Shown: positions 35,833-48,331 of the stretch, one piece after another
Layout of the letters: each line of letters starts with the position of its first letter
Position numbering within the stretch: position 1 is the stretch's first letter
DNA from: Osmia lignaria lignaria
Taxonomy: Eukaryota; Arthropoda; Insecta; Hymenoptera; Megachilidae
Direction of reading: 5' to 3'
Length of the DNA: 64,000 nt
Assembly (NCBI RefSeq): GCF_051020975.1
Contig: NC_135037.1
Location: 10,788,001-10,852,000 of the forward strand
The notes under the pieces: generated by a model
Seen by the model: only the letters and a program-made list of their open reading frames with translations
What the model was told of the DNA's origin: nothing
The model's database searches: none
Translations under genes and position numbers: made by a program

Positions 35833-36199
35833 GTTAAATGGCATTCCAGGTAACCTATATTTCAAAAAGTCGTCAACTTCGCCACAACTCACCCTATACA
35901 TAACAGGATGAGCAAAAAGAAAGACGAAAGGAGAGACAAAAGTTGGTAAAAGAGGAGAAAAAGAAGGCCGTGTAACCCCCTGGCAACCACCCTTCGACAG
36001 TGGATGCACCTCCACGAGTATCAAGGAACACCAGCAGCCTCCCTCCAAAGCGTGGAACGTGGCGCATGCCCATCCGGGAATCGAAGCCCGAGGAGGCACA
36101 ACGTCACCGGCGAACCGACCGCCGGGTTCGTCAGTGAGTTTGGCGAACAGTTCGCGAACGGACGTGTTCCTGCTCGTCTCTTGGAGAACGTCCTCCAAG
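35833..36199. other. GC-richer upstream block of the candidate promoter
   Basis: The block is open on both strands (plus 36004-36267 from an ATG; minus 35740-36210 from a GTG), which fits composition rather than a gene. No family is recognised in either frame. Confidence 0.35.
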
Positions 36200-36236
36200 T
36201 ATATAAACACACAAGAACAACAGCTAAATTCTTAGT
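36200..36236 (+). promoter_or_regulatory. Candidate TATA promoter and start site
   Basis: TATATAAA at 36200-36207 is followed about 31-34 bp later by CTTAGTG (36231-36237), an initiator-like site with its A at 36234. The spacing fits a focused RNA polymerase II promoter. A CTCF-like site lies upstream, and plausible splice sites lie downstream on the same strand. TATA words occur by chance elsewhere in this AT-rich window, so the combination is what carries weight. Confidence 0.4.
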
Positions 36237-36743
36237 GACCGCCTCTGCTGTTTACACGGCGGCCTAAATGGAGGCGAGCGATGCCAAAGACTGCGACTCT
36301 CTTCCTGGTCCGCGCAGTTCCCCGGAAAGATTCTTCTCGTAGGTGATCCATACTTCGTCGTTTATTTTCTCATCTTCTAATCAGATTTTCATCCATGCTC
36401 GTGTTGTTGACCTTGCAGACGACGCGTGCACCGGGACATCAAGGTCGTTCGCGATCAATGAGCCAGCTGCTGCCACGTGACGTTGCAGCAGCTCCGGTAT
36501 AACCTAAAAAATCCTTTGATCCATACGACGATGTACGGCGGTAATAGCTGGACGAAAACAGTACTTAACCTCGTTGCGTGATCGTGGTGGTGTGTTTACT
36601 GGTAACATTCGACGCGTTCGTTAAAGTGGTAAGACGTGCAAGTGCGATCTGTGGTAAGGAGACTCTGGAGACCGGAAGCAAGGTGACAAGAGGCAGAGAA
36701 AAACGCGATTCGTTCAAGTCGAGGATTTTCGTCAACGTGGCTG
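36234..36743 (+). other. Candidate 5' leader: exon 1, 80-nt intron, exon 2
   Basis: Proposed exon 1 is 36234-36338 (donor GTAGGT) or to 36342 (donor GTGATC). The intron ends with TTGTTGACCTTGCAG at 36418. Exon 2 is 36419-36743 and ends CTG before GTGAGTACG, a strong donor. An 80-nt intron is a normal small insect size. The first ATG (36268) opens a short frame: 24 codons to TAG unspliced, or 37 codons to TGA if the GTAGGT donor is used. The leader would therefore carry an upstream ORF, with the main coding sequence further right, beyond the last donor. Gene identity is unknown. Confidence 0.3.
36268..36342 (+). CDS. Short upstream ORF, 24 codons
   Basis: It starts at ATG 36268 with G at +4 but T at -3 (weak context), and ends TTC TTC TCG TAG. 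The stop overlaps a possible donor, so splicing at 36338 would remove it and extend the peptide to 37 residues ending VVRDQ. It is acidic at the start (MEASDAKDCD) and then Pro/Ser-rich. No known peptide is recognised. It could be a regulatory upstream ORF or chance. Confidence 0.15.
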   Translation: MEASDAKDCDSLPGPRSSPERFFS

Positions 36744-39700
36744 GTGAGTACGGTGCATTTATTATTAAACGGTTTCATGAGGTTAGGACGGGGCGATTCA
36801 TGAATGAAAATGACCCGTGCTGAATAGGAAATGGAAAACATCAATCTTTTGTAAGGAGTTCGGCGAAAGAGCAACAAGTGTTGCTGATATCGCGGAGACA
36901 ATCTTTTCCTATGAATTTGTAAACAACCTACACGCGCTTCTAGGGACCTTTTTTTTTCGTAATCGTGACGTTGCGTTTAACAACGTTGGCAAGCTTCCGT
37001 TGAAAAAAAAGTCGCGAGTTTAAATTGACGATTAAACGAAAATGCGACATTGTTAAACGTTAAAGGGCAATGCTTTTTGGGAAATTTCAAGCGTGCAGGG
37101 ATTTTCGCGCTATATTTTGTTTAAGCGCTTTATAGAGGGAAATAGAATTGTTCGTGCATAAAAGAAATTATTCGGGCGTAATTACTGAACTCGTTTCAAA
37201 AATAATAACGCTTTTGTTATAAAGTTGGAAAAGCGTTTCTTTTTCTTTTTATTAACTTATGGAATTGTGGGGTACGATTATAGAGTGGTGTTACGGGAAC
37301 TATTAAGTAATTTTTGCTTCAAATTGCAATATATTAATTATGAAGTAATTTCAAAACTTTATTAACATGAATAGCAACAAACTTTTGAAATTTTAGCTTA
37401 TGAAGCAGTAAAATATAAATAGGGCAAGGTGCTGTACCTAGTCATTTTTTTAAACTTTCATAAAATAACCTAAAAGTGATTTTTCTTAACATATTTTTAG
37501 ATAATGTTATTCACTGGCTATCAAAATTATTATTAATATTTTAAATGAAAAAATAATATCTAATTAGATTCAAAAGAATAATTGGCATATAGTTTTCATG
37601 GTTACATATCAAATACTTCACTTACGTTTCCAACTAAAGCAACGTAAATACCTAGCGGTAAAGGTAACTTCGGACATTCCTTGTCATATCTGCATTAATT
37701 ATCCCTAGGAATATTTCAGTCTCCGTCAGAAAGAATTATTAAAAACTTGAGCTTAACTTCTGCATAATTTTTTATTAAATTAATTTTACGCTGAAAGTGT
37801 ACATTCCTTCAAACTCATTGCAGCTTTGATCAAATTTACAACTTTCCTTGTAAAAGACACTCATATAAAAGTAAGCGGCTAATCATTCGCAATCACTGCA
37901 GGACTATCGTCAAAATATAGGTTTAAGTGAAATTTGACAAGTTCAGAATCTTAGGACAGACTGTGAAAAATTATTAAACGACTGTGCTCGTAATTGCGCC
38001 CGAGGGCAATTTCGGGCGCTCGTGCCCGTTTCATTATTCGCTCTGCATGTCCGGTCTAGGCTCCGAAGCGTTATTTCATCAGATTCTATTATACCATATT
38101 CTCACCTGCACTTTTAATGCCAAACACCTGTGTAACACGTATCATCACGTGTCGTTATCGCCATGTATCCCGTTAATTTAAATTGTAATGAAAAATTAAC
38201 GAGCAGCCAAGTCGGAGGTTATGTTAGGTCGTCTGGTGTTGGATCGATGGGGTGGCATCACGCGAGGAGCCCTTTGCAATATCGTGTGCTTATCGTTCGT
38301 TGGAACGAAGACGAAAGAATTCAGAGTCTCCTCGAAATGGCCCGGGACATATTTGCACGAAATTCTGTCGGCGACATCTTGCTTTTGTTGTTTTTTTCCA
38401 CGCATACTGGCATGTGGTCCCGTTAGACATTACAAGCCCCATTACGCAGGAATTTTCTTCGATAACGAAACTCTGCTAAGGTTTCTTTTCCAACCGGGTA
38501 TAATTCAACCCCCTCGGGATGCATTACATTTTCGAAGCAGTTGCAACAACGTTTGTCATGCAACTATGTGGCAGAGAATTTCTTGTGGAAAGAGTAAAAA
38601 CGGATAATACAGTCCGAAACATTGGTTGACAGCCGGTAAACCCTCCATTTGGATGGGGCTTATACGCCATTGGACAAATTGCCGCCAATCATAAATAATT
38701 GACAGACAATCACGAGGGATTTAGATTTTCCAGCTGGGGATTGTATGTCCATAAATTTGATACTGGTCTCGCGACTATTCTGCCACTCTAATTTACAATG
38801 CTTTCCTTGAATTTCTCTCATCTTTTTCTGGATTTGTCAGCTTTAAATTCAACTAACAATGTTAATTTTATATTCTAATTGAAGTGTTCCAATGAATGAT
38901 TTTATGAATTTTATGAAATTTGCAATTAATTTGTTATGAAAAGTATTCACAAGTGCATTTCAAATTTCATTAGTCTCGGATTCGCCGAGCCAGTCAGCGA
39001 ATAAATCAATCAGAAAGCTGAATGATTAGCACGAAGTATTCCATGCAAATAGAAATGATCTCGCAGCAAAGAAAAGTTACAAAGGGATTCGTGTATTCAA
39101 AGGTTTTACTTTTTGAGAGAAATCGTCGACGGTTGGCTCGCGTGCGTCTAGAGAATTTGTAGGAAAGGCGCGTGATTCGAGGAGCGGACACACGCATAGA
39201 TCAAGATTGCGAATGCCTAGGAATAGCATGCCTCTCCTAATCAGATAACCAGCATTGCAAAGGCTATTTTTACTTTTGTACGTTTGACAAAATACCGTCC
39301 ACGTATCGTCGTAATTTGTTAAGCAAACGTTTGAATCTCTTATCTTTCTATTAGCTGATTCTTCTCCATTTCTGGTGACTAAAATGATGTTTATATTTAA
39401 CAGGGAAAATTTTATTTTTTGTAATTGAATTAGTTGAAAATGAAAAATAAAAGATCACATACGCGTATTTTCCTGTTAAAAGTATAAGAATGATTAGGTG
39501 CGAATGTACAAAGTACATAAGCAAAGCGGATTTAAAGTTTCATATGTACACACACGGGTAGAGGTGATGAAGAAAGGAGAAGAAAGACGAGGACAAGCAT
39601 TAGCAATTCATGAGGGAAAAAGGCGTAATGCATTTGTTATCTTTATGGGGTTGCAGCAATCCTTTGGGTAAGAACAAAAACACATTCCGTTTCAGCTGTT

Positions 39701-39948
39701 TAATTGAAAATGGCGTGAACGAACATAAATGTCTAAATTAATCATGAACACGAGATAGCCGCTAATTGTTGCCCGGTGAAGTTTGTTGCTACGTTAAACG
39801 GAATTTGTGGCCGGGTGAAAATTAATTTTCAAGAAAATTCTCTGCTGTTCCCATTAAAAGCAACCTTTGGAAATAAAATGAATTATGGTCGGGGAGAAGT
39901 GAAAACTGGCCGGACACGTGTTCGGGGTAGGTGAATTTCTGTTTCGAA
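36744..39948. other. Non-coding stretch, possibly start of a long intron
   Basis: It follows the GTGAGT donor at 36744. AT-rich at 37270-37600 and 38820-38960. The overlapping plus-strand frames at 38163-38607 (up to 128 codons) lack a family. Nothing else is called. Confidence 0.4.
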
Positions 39949-40155
39949 ATGGCGGTCTCTATTCAGCCGGATGAAAAGTCGAGGATCCAGGATCGTGAGA
40001 CAGGAGACCACGAGGAAGTTTCATTGAAGGTGGGTGAGGGGGAGGTTTCGGAGCGCCTGGAACTCGTTCGTAACCGGAGTCCGATCCGGCCCGTAATTAC
40101 AATTCGAACAAAGTTATGCCGGCCTGGATCGGGCGGGGATGTGTCAAGTATTTAA
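39949..40155 (+). CDS. Candidate small ORF or first coding exon, 68 codons
   Basis: ATG at 39949 has a good context (CGAAATGG, with A at -1 and -2 and G at +4) and the frame is open to TAA at 40153-40155. The first 27 residues are polar and acidic (MAVSIQPDEKSRIQDRETGD and on), a composition more protein-like than most frames here. After residue 27 the sequence TTGAAG-GTGGGTGAG offers a donor at 40030, so the ATG exon could be 39949-40029 in phase 0. No domain or family is recognised. The alternative is chance in a GC-richer patch. Confidence 0.2.
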   Translation: MAVSIQPDEKSRIQDRETGDHEEVSLKVGEGEVSERLELVRNRSPIRPVITIRTKLCRPGSGGDVSSI

Positions 40156-43100
40156 TCAGGGCCGAGTCGAGTCTACGAGAGACAATAGATGGCGATCAAC
40201 CACCCCCCTTCCTTCGACCATTCCCATCTCTCCCCTCACCTTCTTCATCTTCCCCTTCAACCCTGCTTCGACTATGACTAGGGCTGCAATTATGTCGACC
40301 TCATTTCGGCACAGCTTCCTCCCCCTTTTGCATTGTATTCTCTATACCTTATCCTGTCTCTCAATTTATTTCTTCTCTTGTTGCCTTTACACTTTTTCTT
40401 GTTTTCTTGCCTGCTTTTGTTTATCCGTGAATTATTTGTTTCAAAAGTTTTCACGCGTGTCTTTTATTATCCAACCGTTATTTATATTTAGGATTTCGAC
40501 TTTTTCGACTAAAATCGCTATAATATTCCTATGAATCTTTGCCAACCCCTAATATTAACCTCGTAATTAAATTCCCAATCTTTCAGCAGATTCTGCATCA
40601 AAATCGTTTGCATTCCACTTACAGAATCTCTCGAAAATTTTCAACTTCGTTGCTCAACTAAATCAAACAAACTCCGCTCTCATACCAAGCCACAAATCAA
40701 TGTTTACACCATTCCAAAACACCAATATCTGCAGATCTTTTGCGAGCAAGGGTCAGCCAGGTTTATTATCGAACGAATTTTCAGCCGGGGCTGCGTCGGT
40801 GGATTATGCAATTTAAAACGAGTTAATTGAAGTGCAATAAGTCGTTAAAACTCTTGAGCAAATTAATTAATATAAAAGCCGGTTAGAATAGCGGGGAAGC
40901 AAAGCTTCGACCCTAGTACCTTCTCTGTTTCGCCCTTAACGGAAGAAGAGGTTGGCGCAAGGTAACGGTAAGGTCGGAGAGAGTGCGACGGAGGAAAAGT
41001 ACGGTTAATGAAATAATGTACGCCCGACGTGGTCCTCGAGCACGCAGCTAGCGCGCGGGATTTAACTTTTCCACGAAAATACTTGCGCAAGCTAAAAGAG
41101 GCTACAGTCGAGCTCACCCCGCACCCCATCGGGGTCTTGCCTTACCCTCCTTCGCTGCTTTGAACTGCAATCGCGACGAGGGTGACTCGATCGTTGAAAT
41201 CAAAGGAAACGCGATACGTAACCTGTTTAATTAAGAACCGCTACGTGCCAAAGTTGATGATTTCACTGCAAGTGCAAACAAATGATTTCAAAAAATGAAA
41301 AAATGAAAATTCAAGAATATAGGGCGCTGACTCATGATTTTATATCCTTGAGGATGGAAGGAACGTCGAGCGGGAGCCAGGAATATTAAATTCAATCCAA
41401 CACGAAATTCAATATGGCATTATTCGAAAGAAATCGAAAATACGGCTCCCGACGTGGTACGCGCTTCGTATTACACCAGCAAAGCGTATTACCTCCTCGA
41501 TCACACGAAAATATTTACAACTCAATTTTCTCTTCTGACGTAAAATTTCAAACTTTTTATTTCGAGCATGGCGTCGCTGACAAGCGAGATAATCAGTTGC
41601 TACCAAATTATATTCCCCGTTTCGATGTAATTAAGGGTAGGATGATGGAAAAATTCAACGCGGACGCGAGATAGACGCAGAGACAAGTAAAGCGACGAAT
41701 GATTTGCTGACGTTTCCACCCCCGTTTAAGATAATTAGTACTCGTAACAGCATCGCGTTACACCTGTCGTGGCAGCAAGGAGATACAGCCACGTTTTCCA
41801 ACAGTCTCAATTAGCTCGGCTTCACAGTTCGTTAGAGCTTTTAAAATTGGTTTGCAACAGTGAATGTTGGAAGGAACGTCGACGAACATAACCGAAGACG
41901 AGCGAACACTTCCGATATACATACCATACTCTAAATCTGAATTAGTCAATTAATTTTCAATCTATCACTGATCACACAATCAATGAAATTAATTATTAGA
42001 AGCCCGGTATTAAAAAAGAGGTTAATATCACCTTAAACCCAACAGCAAAAAAAAGAAACTAGCTCGTGATTAACGTTTTACCAGAGTATATTGGTTTTCC
42101 AAAATACCTCCCCGTCCATTTGCTTACACTCGTAGCAGAAAAAAAAAGTCCAAGCGTTCATCCCTTAGCCAGTTGGCAATAAACAAACAATAAACGACGT
42201 ATCCGATTCGCTGTTCGTAAATCGGGCTTTTGGTCTAGCAAAGATTCGAGTCTGGTAATCTTCCGTTATCAGAATGGATCGTATAATGCCTCGTAACGAG
42301 GATGCAATGTCATCTGAAATCCCTGCCACGTAGGGTGGGCTCTACGGAGGATCGTTGGATTCGCAGGAATGATGAGACGCATCTCCGTATATAACGGTAC
42401 AGGTAGACGCATATACATGCACATACACACACACATATACACGCAATTCGGTCGACGAGCAAGAAGCAAGGGTAGAGGAAGAAGGACGAAGAGAATAGGG
42501 TGTAGCGTAAACGGACGAGCATGCGAGGCAAAGGCAACCAAGCGGGGAATCGGCGGGTAGCTAGAGCTGAATTAGCATGGCTATCTGGGTAATATATTGG
42601 ACTGTATCGTTGGACACGACCAGCCAGAACCACGTGATATACTGACACCCCGGGTTTTATTGGCAGTACCGTACTACACCCTACCTCCCTCTCTAGCTTC
42701 ACCTATGCCAGCCCTTGACGCCCGGCTTATCCACTTTCCCCGTTAATCCGCCAACCGGTCGCTGACGCTAAAAAATGTATTCCCTTTCCATTACGGTTTT
42801 TTTTCTTTTCGGTTTCATGGTACCCCTGAGACACGCGCATCGTCAACTTGGGTCCCGTGGATGGTGATTTTTAGGGAAACTGACCTGTCGAATAAATTCC
42901 TTTGGGCACTCTGATTTCTTGTGTCCCTTCGGTAGATTGGATCAGTGATAGGCAGAGTTCATGTTCAGCGATAAAATGTAGAAAAATTCAAATTTTTTAA
43001 TTTGGAAATTTGGAGATTTGAAAATGTTGAATCACCAATTTCCGAATTTAAAAGAATTTTCCAAACTCCGCATTTAGAAATATAGAAATTTCAAATTTAA

Positions 43101-45017
43101 CGTGAATTCTATTAGAGGATTGAGAAGGGTAGTGTAATAGTCGGTTAAAAATAGGGAGGACGGTGCTTTGGTGAAACAAATATTGGAATGCAAATCCAGC
43201 AGGTGAGACGAGGGCTAGTCTCGTAGAGACTGACAAAGCGTTGCAATCACGATCCACGGCGGGTAATTAGTTAGCAGCGCGTACCGCCGCTTGATCGCTT
43301 TCGATTTTTCTCGAGTGTACCGCGCGTTAATTACCGTTCGCGATCGATAGCCAGCCTCGAGATCACTGCAATGCGTGTGACCGATTAACTTTTCCACACT
43401 AGACAACCTTATGAAATAATTCAATTTTTATGAGAATGATTGTTTAAAAAATATATTTGTTAGTGTATGAAATGAAACAGCAATCTCTACAAAACATTAA
43501 AAGTCACAATGATTTATCTTTCGTCTTTTCTTCTAAAGAAAACTGTCTTACGTAAGTAGATATAAAATCAACGACAAGAAACGAATAAAGTAGAAGTGAA
43601 GAAAGGGGATGGGATGACAGTAGAGTGTATTAAAGGGCAAGATTACGAAGAATGTTTATTTAACCCCTGTATTGCCGCAGGGTAAGTACAGATTGTCTAT
43701 AAAGCGTTCGGATCAGTGTGTACAGTTAAGGAGAAGGAGTGAAACAATGAACGAAGGGATTGTGGGTGTTCGACAGAAATGAGAAAGAGGTGGAAAAGAA
43801 ACATAAATACTAGAATATATAAATATGTTCAATAAATTTTCAAAAAGTTTTGAATACATATTTTTAAAAAATGATTCCTAAATCAAAATCTGATTGTGCA
43901 TATACCTATACTGTACGAATAGGGATTGAAATTCAGATGATTATAAAAATCTGAAATTTGTAGCGGAAATTCACTAAAACAAGCATACAGTGTACGAAGC
44001 GTTTTTAATTATCACGATATCTCTGTTACTCGTGTCAAACTGGGTTAGCTTCACGCGTATGAGTTAGGAAAATATTAAACGCTGGACAAACAGTATTTCT
44101 GGCCTCGAGGGACGAGCTGTCTGTTTGCGAAAGTTTTCTCTGACAGTTGATTCCGGAAGTGTGAAAGGTGAGGCCTTTCACCGCGTTGCCAAAATATCCA
44201 TTTTACTTTATCGAACACTTAAACAATTTCATTAAACAAATCTTTGTATTGATTGAATTACACAAGTGAGATTAAAAATTAATCCTAACTTGAACTGGAG
44301 ACTTCTATAAATTAAAAATAGATTTATTGTATGTAAATGAGTTCTAATTATTCATGTGATGTATTTGAAATGCATTTATTACGTAAAATATTCGAAAATG
44401 CTAAAATTCAACCAATCAGAGAGCTGGAGTTTTATCTAATAAGCAACATGGCTGCCGCCCAGGGATTTATACAAACATTTCTAATAAAATGCTAAAAATA
44501 TAAAGTTAGGAAACACGAGGAGTGGAATTCTGTGAGCCAGTTTGTTGAGTTTGTTCCCGATGTTTGCCGAATACAGTCAAAGTGCATGTGAATTACCCCA
44601 TTAACCTGGAGTCAACCTGTACGCCGTCAGCGTGCCGTATAATTAAAACATTCTTGTCACTGTAAACAGAAACGTCACCGCAAACAGAAATACCGATCAT
44701 TTCGATTTGAATTCATTTGCCGGTCAAATAAATTAACGCCGTTAGGGAAAAGTTAACATTGCCGTGGAATCAACAACTGTTCAACGTTATTTTGTTACAG
44801 TTGAAAACCTTGTTTGGACGAAAATATTGCATTACTATGGTGCTTCAGCGAAAATTAGAATAATTTCTATGCTTTTAATAATATTACGGATTATCCAAAT
44901 TGATCCTAGATATGGTCCAACTAATAAATAGCTAGAAAACAAGCAACGTGTAAAGAGGTTTGCATAAATAATTCCGTGACTGTGACAGTTGAGTACTTAG
45001 ATAAACATGGCGATTCT
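40156..45017. other. Non-coding stretch, no gene seen
   Basis: C/T-rich at 40190-40430. AGGGCGCT at 41321-41328 is a partial CTCF core. A CA-rich run lies at 42420-42440. An AT-rich block of GAAATTT words at 42970-43100 resembles the body of the dispersed repeat. CCGCAG-G-GTAAGTAC at 43676-43688 is a weak recursive-splice-like join. Confidence 0.4.
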
Positions 45018-45047
45018 GAGGGCGCTTTAGCCATGACAAGTGTCATG
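45018..45047. promoter_or_regulatory. GAGGGCGCT core beside a CATGACA palindrome
   Basis: GAGGGCGCT (45018-45026) matches the core of insect CTCF sites but lacks a good 5' half. Six bases later CATGACA-AG-TGTCATG (45032-45047) is an inverted repeat with a 2-nt centre. Together they could be a composite protein-binding site. Motif evidence only. Confidence 0.2.
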
Positions 45048-48000
45048 TTTTGTGGAATGTTGAACCGCATTTAAAGCCTGCAACGACAAACTGTCTCGAA
45101 TAGTTCGTCCATGGTTGTTTCAAGGATTAACTTTTTTAACATTAAACATTTTTGACAAATTGATTGTAAGTACTCGACATTGTTCTGGGAGAAGTTATTT
45201 TGTACTTTATTTAAAAATTTCGACGAATGGAACGTCAGGCAATTAAATATCGGTAGATAGATTGTTCCTTCATTGGTCGGAACATAAAATATTCTAATAA
45301 GGCAAACGTCGAAGAGCGTCGTGGGAGGCGTTCGTGTGCAGAACGTCAGTCAGGAACGGGGACAGCTTCGACGGAGAAGAAGATAAAGGGGATAAAAAGG
45401 GACATTCGGATACAAAGATCGAAGATGCGACGACGTTACGATAAATTAGCATAAACAAACTTTAGCATCCGCTTCGAATTTCCACCGGCATTCAGAGTCG
45501 AGGTTATTTATTCTGTTCGCCAATATGGCTACCATTCCTCTTCTTTTACCTCCTTCTGAATCATTCCTTCTTTCTAAAATCTTCTTCAATTTCTAATCTT
45601 TATTGATAGAAAAAATTGCAGTTTTTATCTTTTCTTAGAAAAACTTTCAATCGTTGATTATTTAAATAACTTTCCAAATTCATCTTGTTACTTCAGATTT
45701 ACCAAATTTAATATTTTCATAAATGTGAGATCTTCCTGTTGCAAGCCTACGAAACAAAAAAGGCAAAGGTATATAGGTACATAGAACGGAGGCTCGGGGG
45801 CAACAGGCAAAATCTCCGAACATTGAAATATACGTCTGCGTATGTTTGGATTTCTTCGCTAGACCCGAAGCAAAACTGCAGCCCTGTATAGTTTGCAACA
45901 ACGTTTTATGCTAACTTGAGCTTACGGCCGAGCGTGTGGACACAAGGAAAATCCGGCGTTTTCCGATTCTCGATGACATTCTTTATGGCCACCGTTCGTT
46001 TCGATCACCCTTGTCCACTATCTTTAGCAAACAACCCTAGATCCTCTTGGAGACAAAGGAAATACGGAGGACCTGTTACTTCAAACAGTGTATTGATTCA
46101 TAAAAATTGGACATTAATTAAAAATCAATGGTCAAATTTTTGAAAATTAATTTTCATCAATTTGTAAGCATTTCTAAGAGGGAAAAACGCTTCTGAAGTG
46201 AAACAATTTATTTCCAAGCACATCCTGTTGAAACTTCATTACGTTCTTATTCTGCTCTCCCAGCTTTACTATGAAATTTTGATGAAACAGTTGACTTCTG
46301 TTTGAGATCTATTCAAACACTGATTGCAAAACAATAAACCATTCATTCCATGGAAGCATTAAGGTTTAAAATCCTAATTTGGTTTTTGAATAATTCCCTA
46401 TATTTGAGCAGTTTTCAATAATTCTTCGACGTTATCACGTAGGATTTTCCGATTGTTTCGAGTAGGTCGGAAAAAGAATTTCTTCATCAGCTTCTGTGCA
46501 ACAGAACGAACGTTTCCGTCTGCGAAGAAAAATGTGAAAAATACATACATTTTCAAGAGAAAAGAAAACGTGGTGGTTGACATTTTCCACGATGCAACGA
46601 ATATCATTTTTCGAAAGTCGGTGAATGTCGCGCGTGCTCCCGATCATATCTCGTCGAGTGCACGATAATTCACACGGGAGTGGAACTATTAATAATCTTC
46701 TCCGACTTTCGAGTAAAAGCCGGCCAAGACAAGGATGGATGACGAAGAACCACGTACGAACAGCACGGTCTGAAGAGAAATACAATATGCCCGAAGAGAA
46801 CACCCGTCTGCGATGTTCATTACATTTCCGGTTTTGCGACACCAAATCACCGTCAATGAATAATTATAACCATCGAGGGAATTCTAATTAGTTTTTCCAA
46901 TAATATCAAGCTAATGTGGTTAATTTGCAGAGAAAATCCATTTTTGCAACATTTCCATTATTATTTTTGGAAAATGAGATTATTTAACATTTTTATGAAA
47001 ATAGATTATATTTGCCTAATGTAAATTTGGCTTTATAATATTTAAAGTAGAATTCTAGATGTCGCGTCGCAAAGGGTTGAGTACGGACAGCGGCCATGAC
47101 AGTTGAGATGTTAACAAAATTACCCATTTGTACCAGGTTAGCCACTAAATTAACGATGGTACATTTCGAATTTTATCGCAGATGGATAAACAAATTAGTG
47201 GAAATATGGCGAGAGGTTACTAATTTGAATGCTGTTTATTTCGATTGAAAAGTAAGGCTGATAATTAGATAAATAAGATTTTTATAGAAACTCATAACTT
47301 CTCATAAGAACTCATAGAACTGATAAATCTGATTTTAGAGATTCTAAAAAATCGTGAATTCTTAAAATTACAGTAGAGAAATGAGTAAAGAAGAAAAGGA
47401 ATTGAATTATTTATGGTTGAATTTGATCCGAATATTTTCCGGCCGGTGACAGATTATTCCATAAGCTGCATACATAATCGAAGACAGCGGATGATTTAGA
47501 TGATATTCGTTGTTTCACGAATGGCCAGTGCTAGTCGAGTCATTCGCTGCCTCTTTGCATGCACCGCTCGCGCATTACATTTGCAAAAGAGCTAGCTTTG
47601 TAAGAGGAAGATATATCGGCAGTGATGAACGAGCGGCTTTTCGCTGTGAACAAAATGCTCGCACGCGGCAGCAAACACGCGAGCGTGAACCGACCAATGC
47701 TTTATAATTACAGAAGGTGTTGAAGAAAATTTTTTGTATCACAAAAATTATTGTACTGGCCACGGCAATAAATAGAATCAATTAGTTACCAAAAATCTGA
47801 TACAAAAATTATTGAATTTTGGGAAGATGTATCGAGGGACAAAAGGATTCGAGGAGGACCAATGAAATACAAGTCTGTCGAGACGTGTATTACAACACCG
47901 GACAGGAGGACGAATTTGCGTAATCACTCGGCCGTTGGTTTCGCGAAAGCTCGCCGGAAATAGGAAGCCCTGCAAAATTCTGTCGAGGATGAAGTTTCTG

Positions 48001-48277
48001 GTCCATCGAGTGCGACATTCTGCGGCGGTGGTCATTTAAACGCCGCATACTCCTCGTCCGTCCCTTCATCGACAAAGCCTCGCAATCTCTCGTCCGCCGC
48101 AGACAGATATTTCGCCAGCTATGAATGGATTTTTCGGGGGTCTTTCCGGTACGGTCGGCCCTTTTAACCGACCAGAGAATCGCCAGTTCGAAACGAGCCT
48201 GTACGCGACTGATAATACCAGCGACAAATTACTGCAATGACCAGTCATTTTCCTTTCGTCGAAATGATAGTTACTAT
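45048..48277. other. Non-coding stretch, no gene seen
   Basis: AT-rich with short frames. A perfect 16-bp palindrome TGAAAATTAATTTTCA lies at 46141-46156. The overlapping minus- and plus-strand frames at 46435-46891 have no family. Repeated CTCATAA words occur near 47290-47320. Confidence 0.45.
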
Positions 48278-48331
48278 TATGGTGCATAAGTCGTGGGCAA
48301 TAAAAAAATTTAACCCTAACCCTAACCCTTA
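48278..48331. mobile_element. Possible mariner-like end relic with telomere-like triplet
   Basis: TATGGTGCATAAGTCGTGGG (48278-48297) resembles the terminal inverted repeats of insect mariner elements, which often contain a GCATAAGT-type word. It is followed by A/T and then TAACCC three times (48311-48328). The insect telomere repeat is usually TTAGG; here the minus strand reads TTAGGG. No transposase frame and no second end were found, so this is at most a fragment. Confidence 0.25.

Noticed and set aside
36071..36090. tRNA B-box-like word (minus strand, CTTCGATTCCCGG)
   Set aside because: No A box, acceptor stem or anticodon stem at the right spacing; this is not a tRNA or a tRNA-derived SINE.
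35740..36210. Minus-strand frame of 156 codons
   Set aside because: It starts at GTG, mirrors an open plus-strand frame, and overlaps the candidate promoter; this looks composition-driven.
48311..48328. True telomere or chromosome end
   Set aside because: Only three TAACCC units, embedded in ordinary sequence on both sides.
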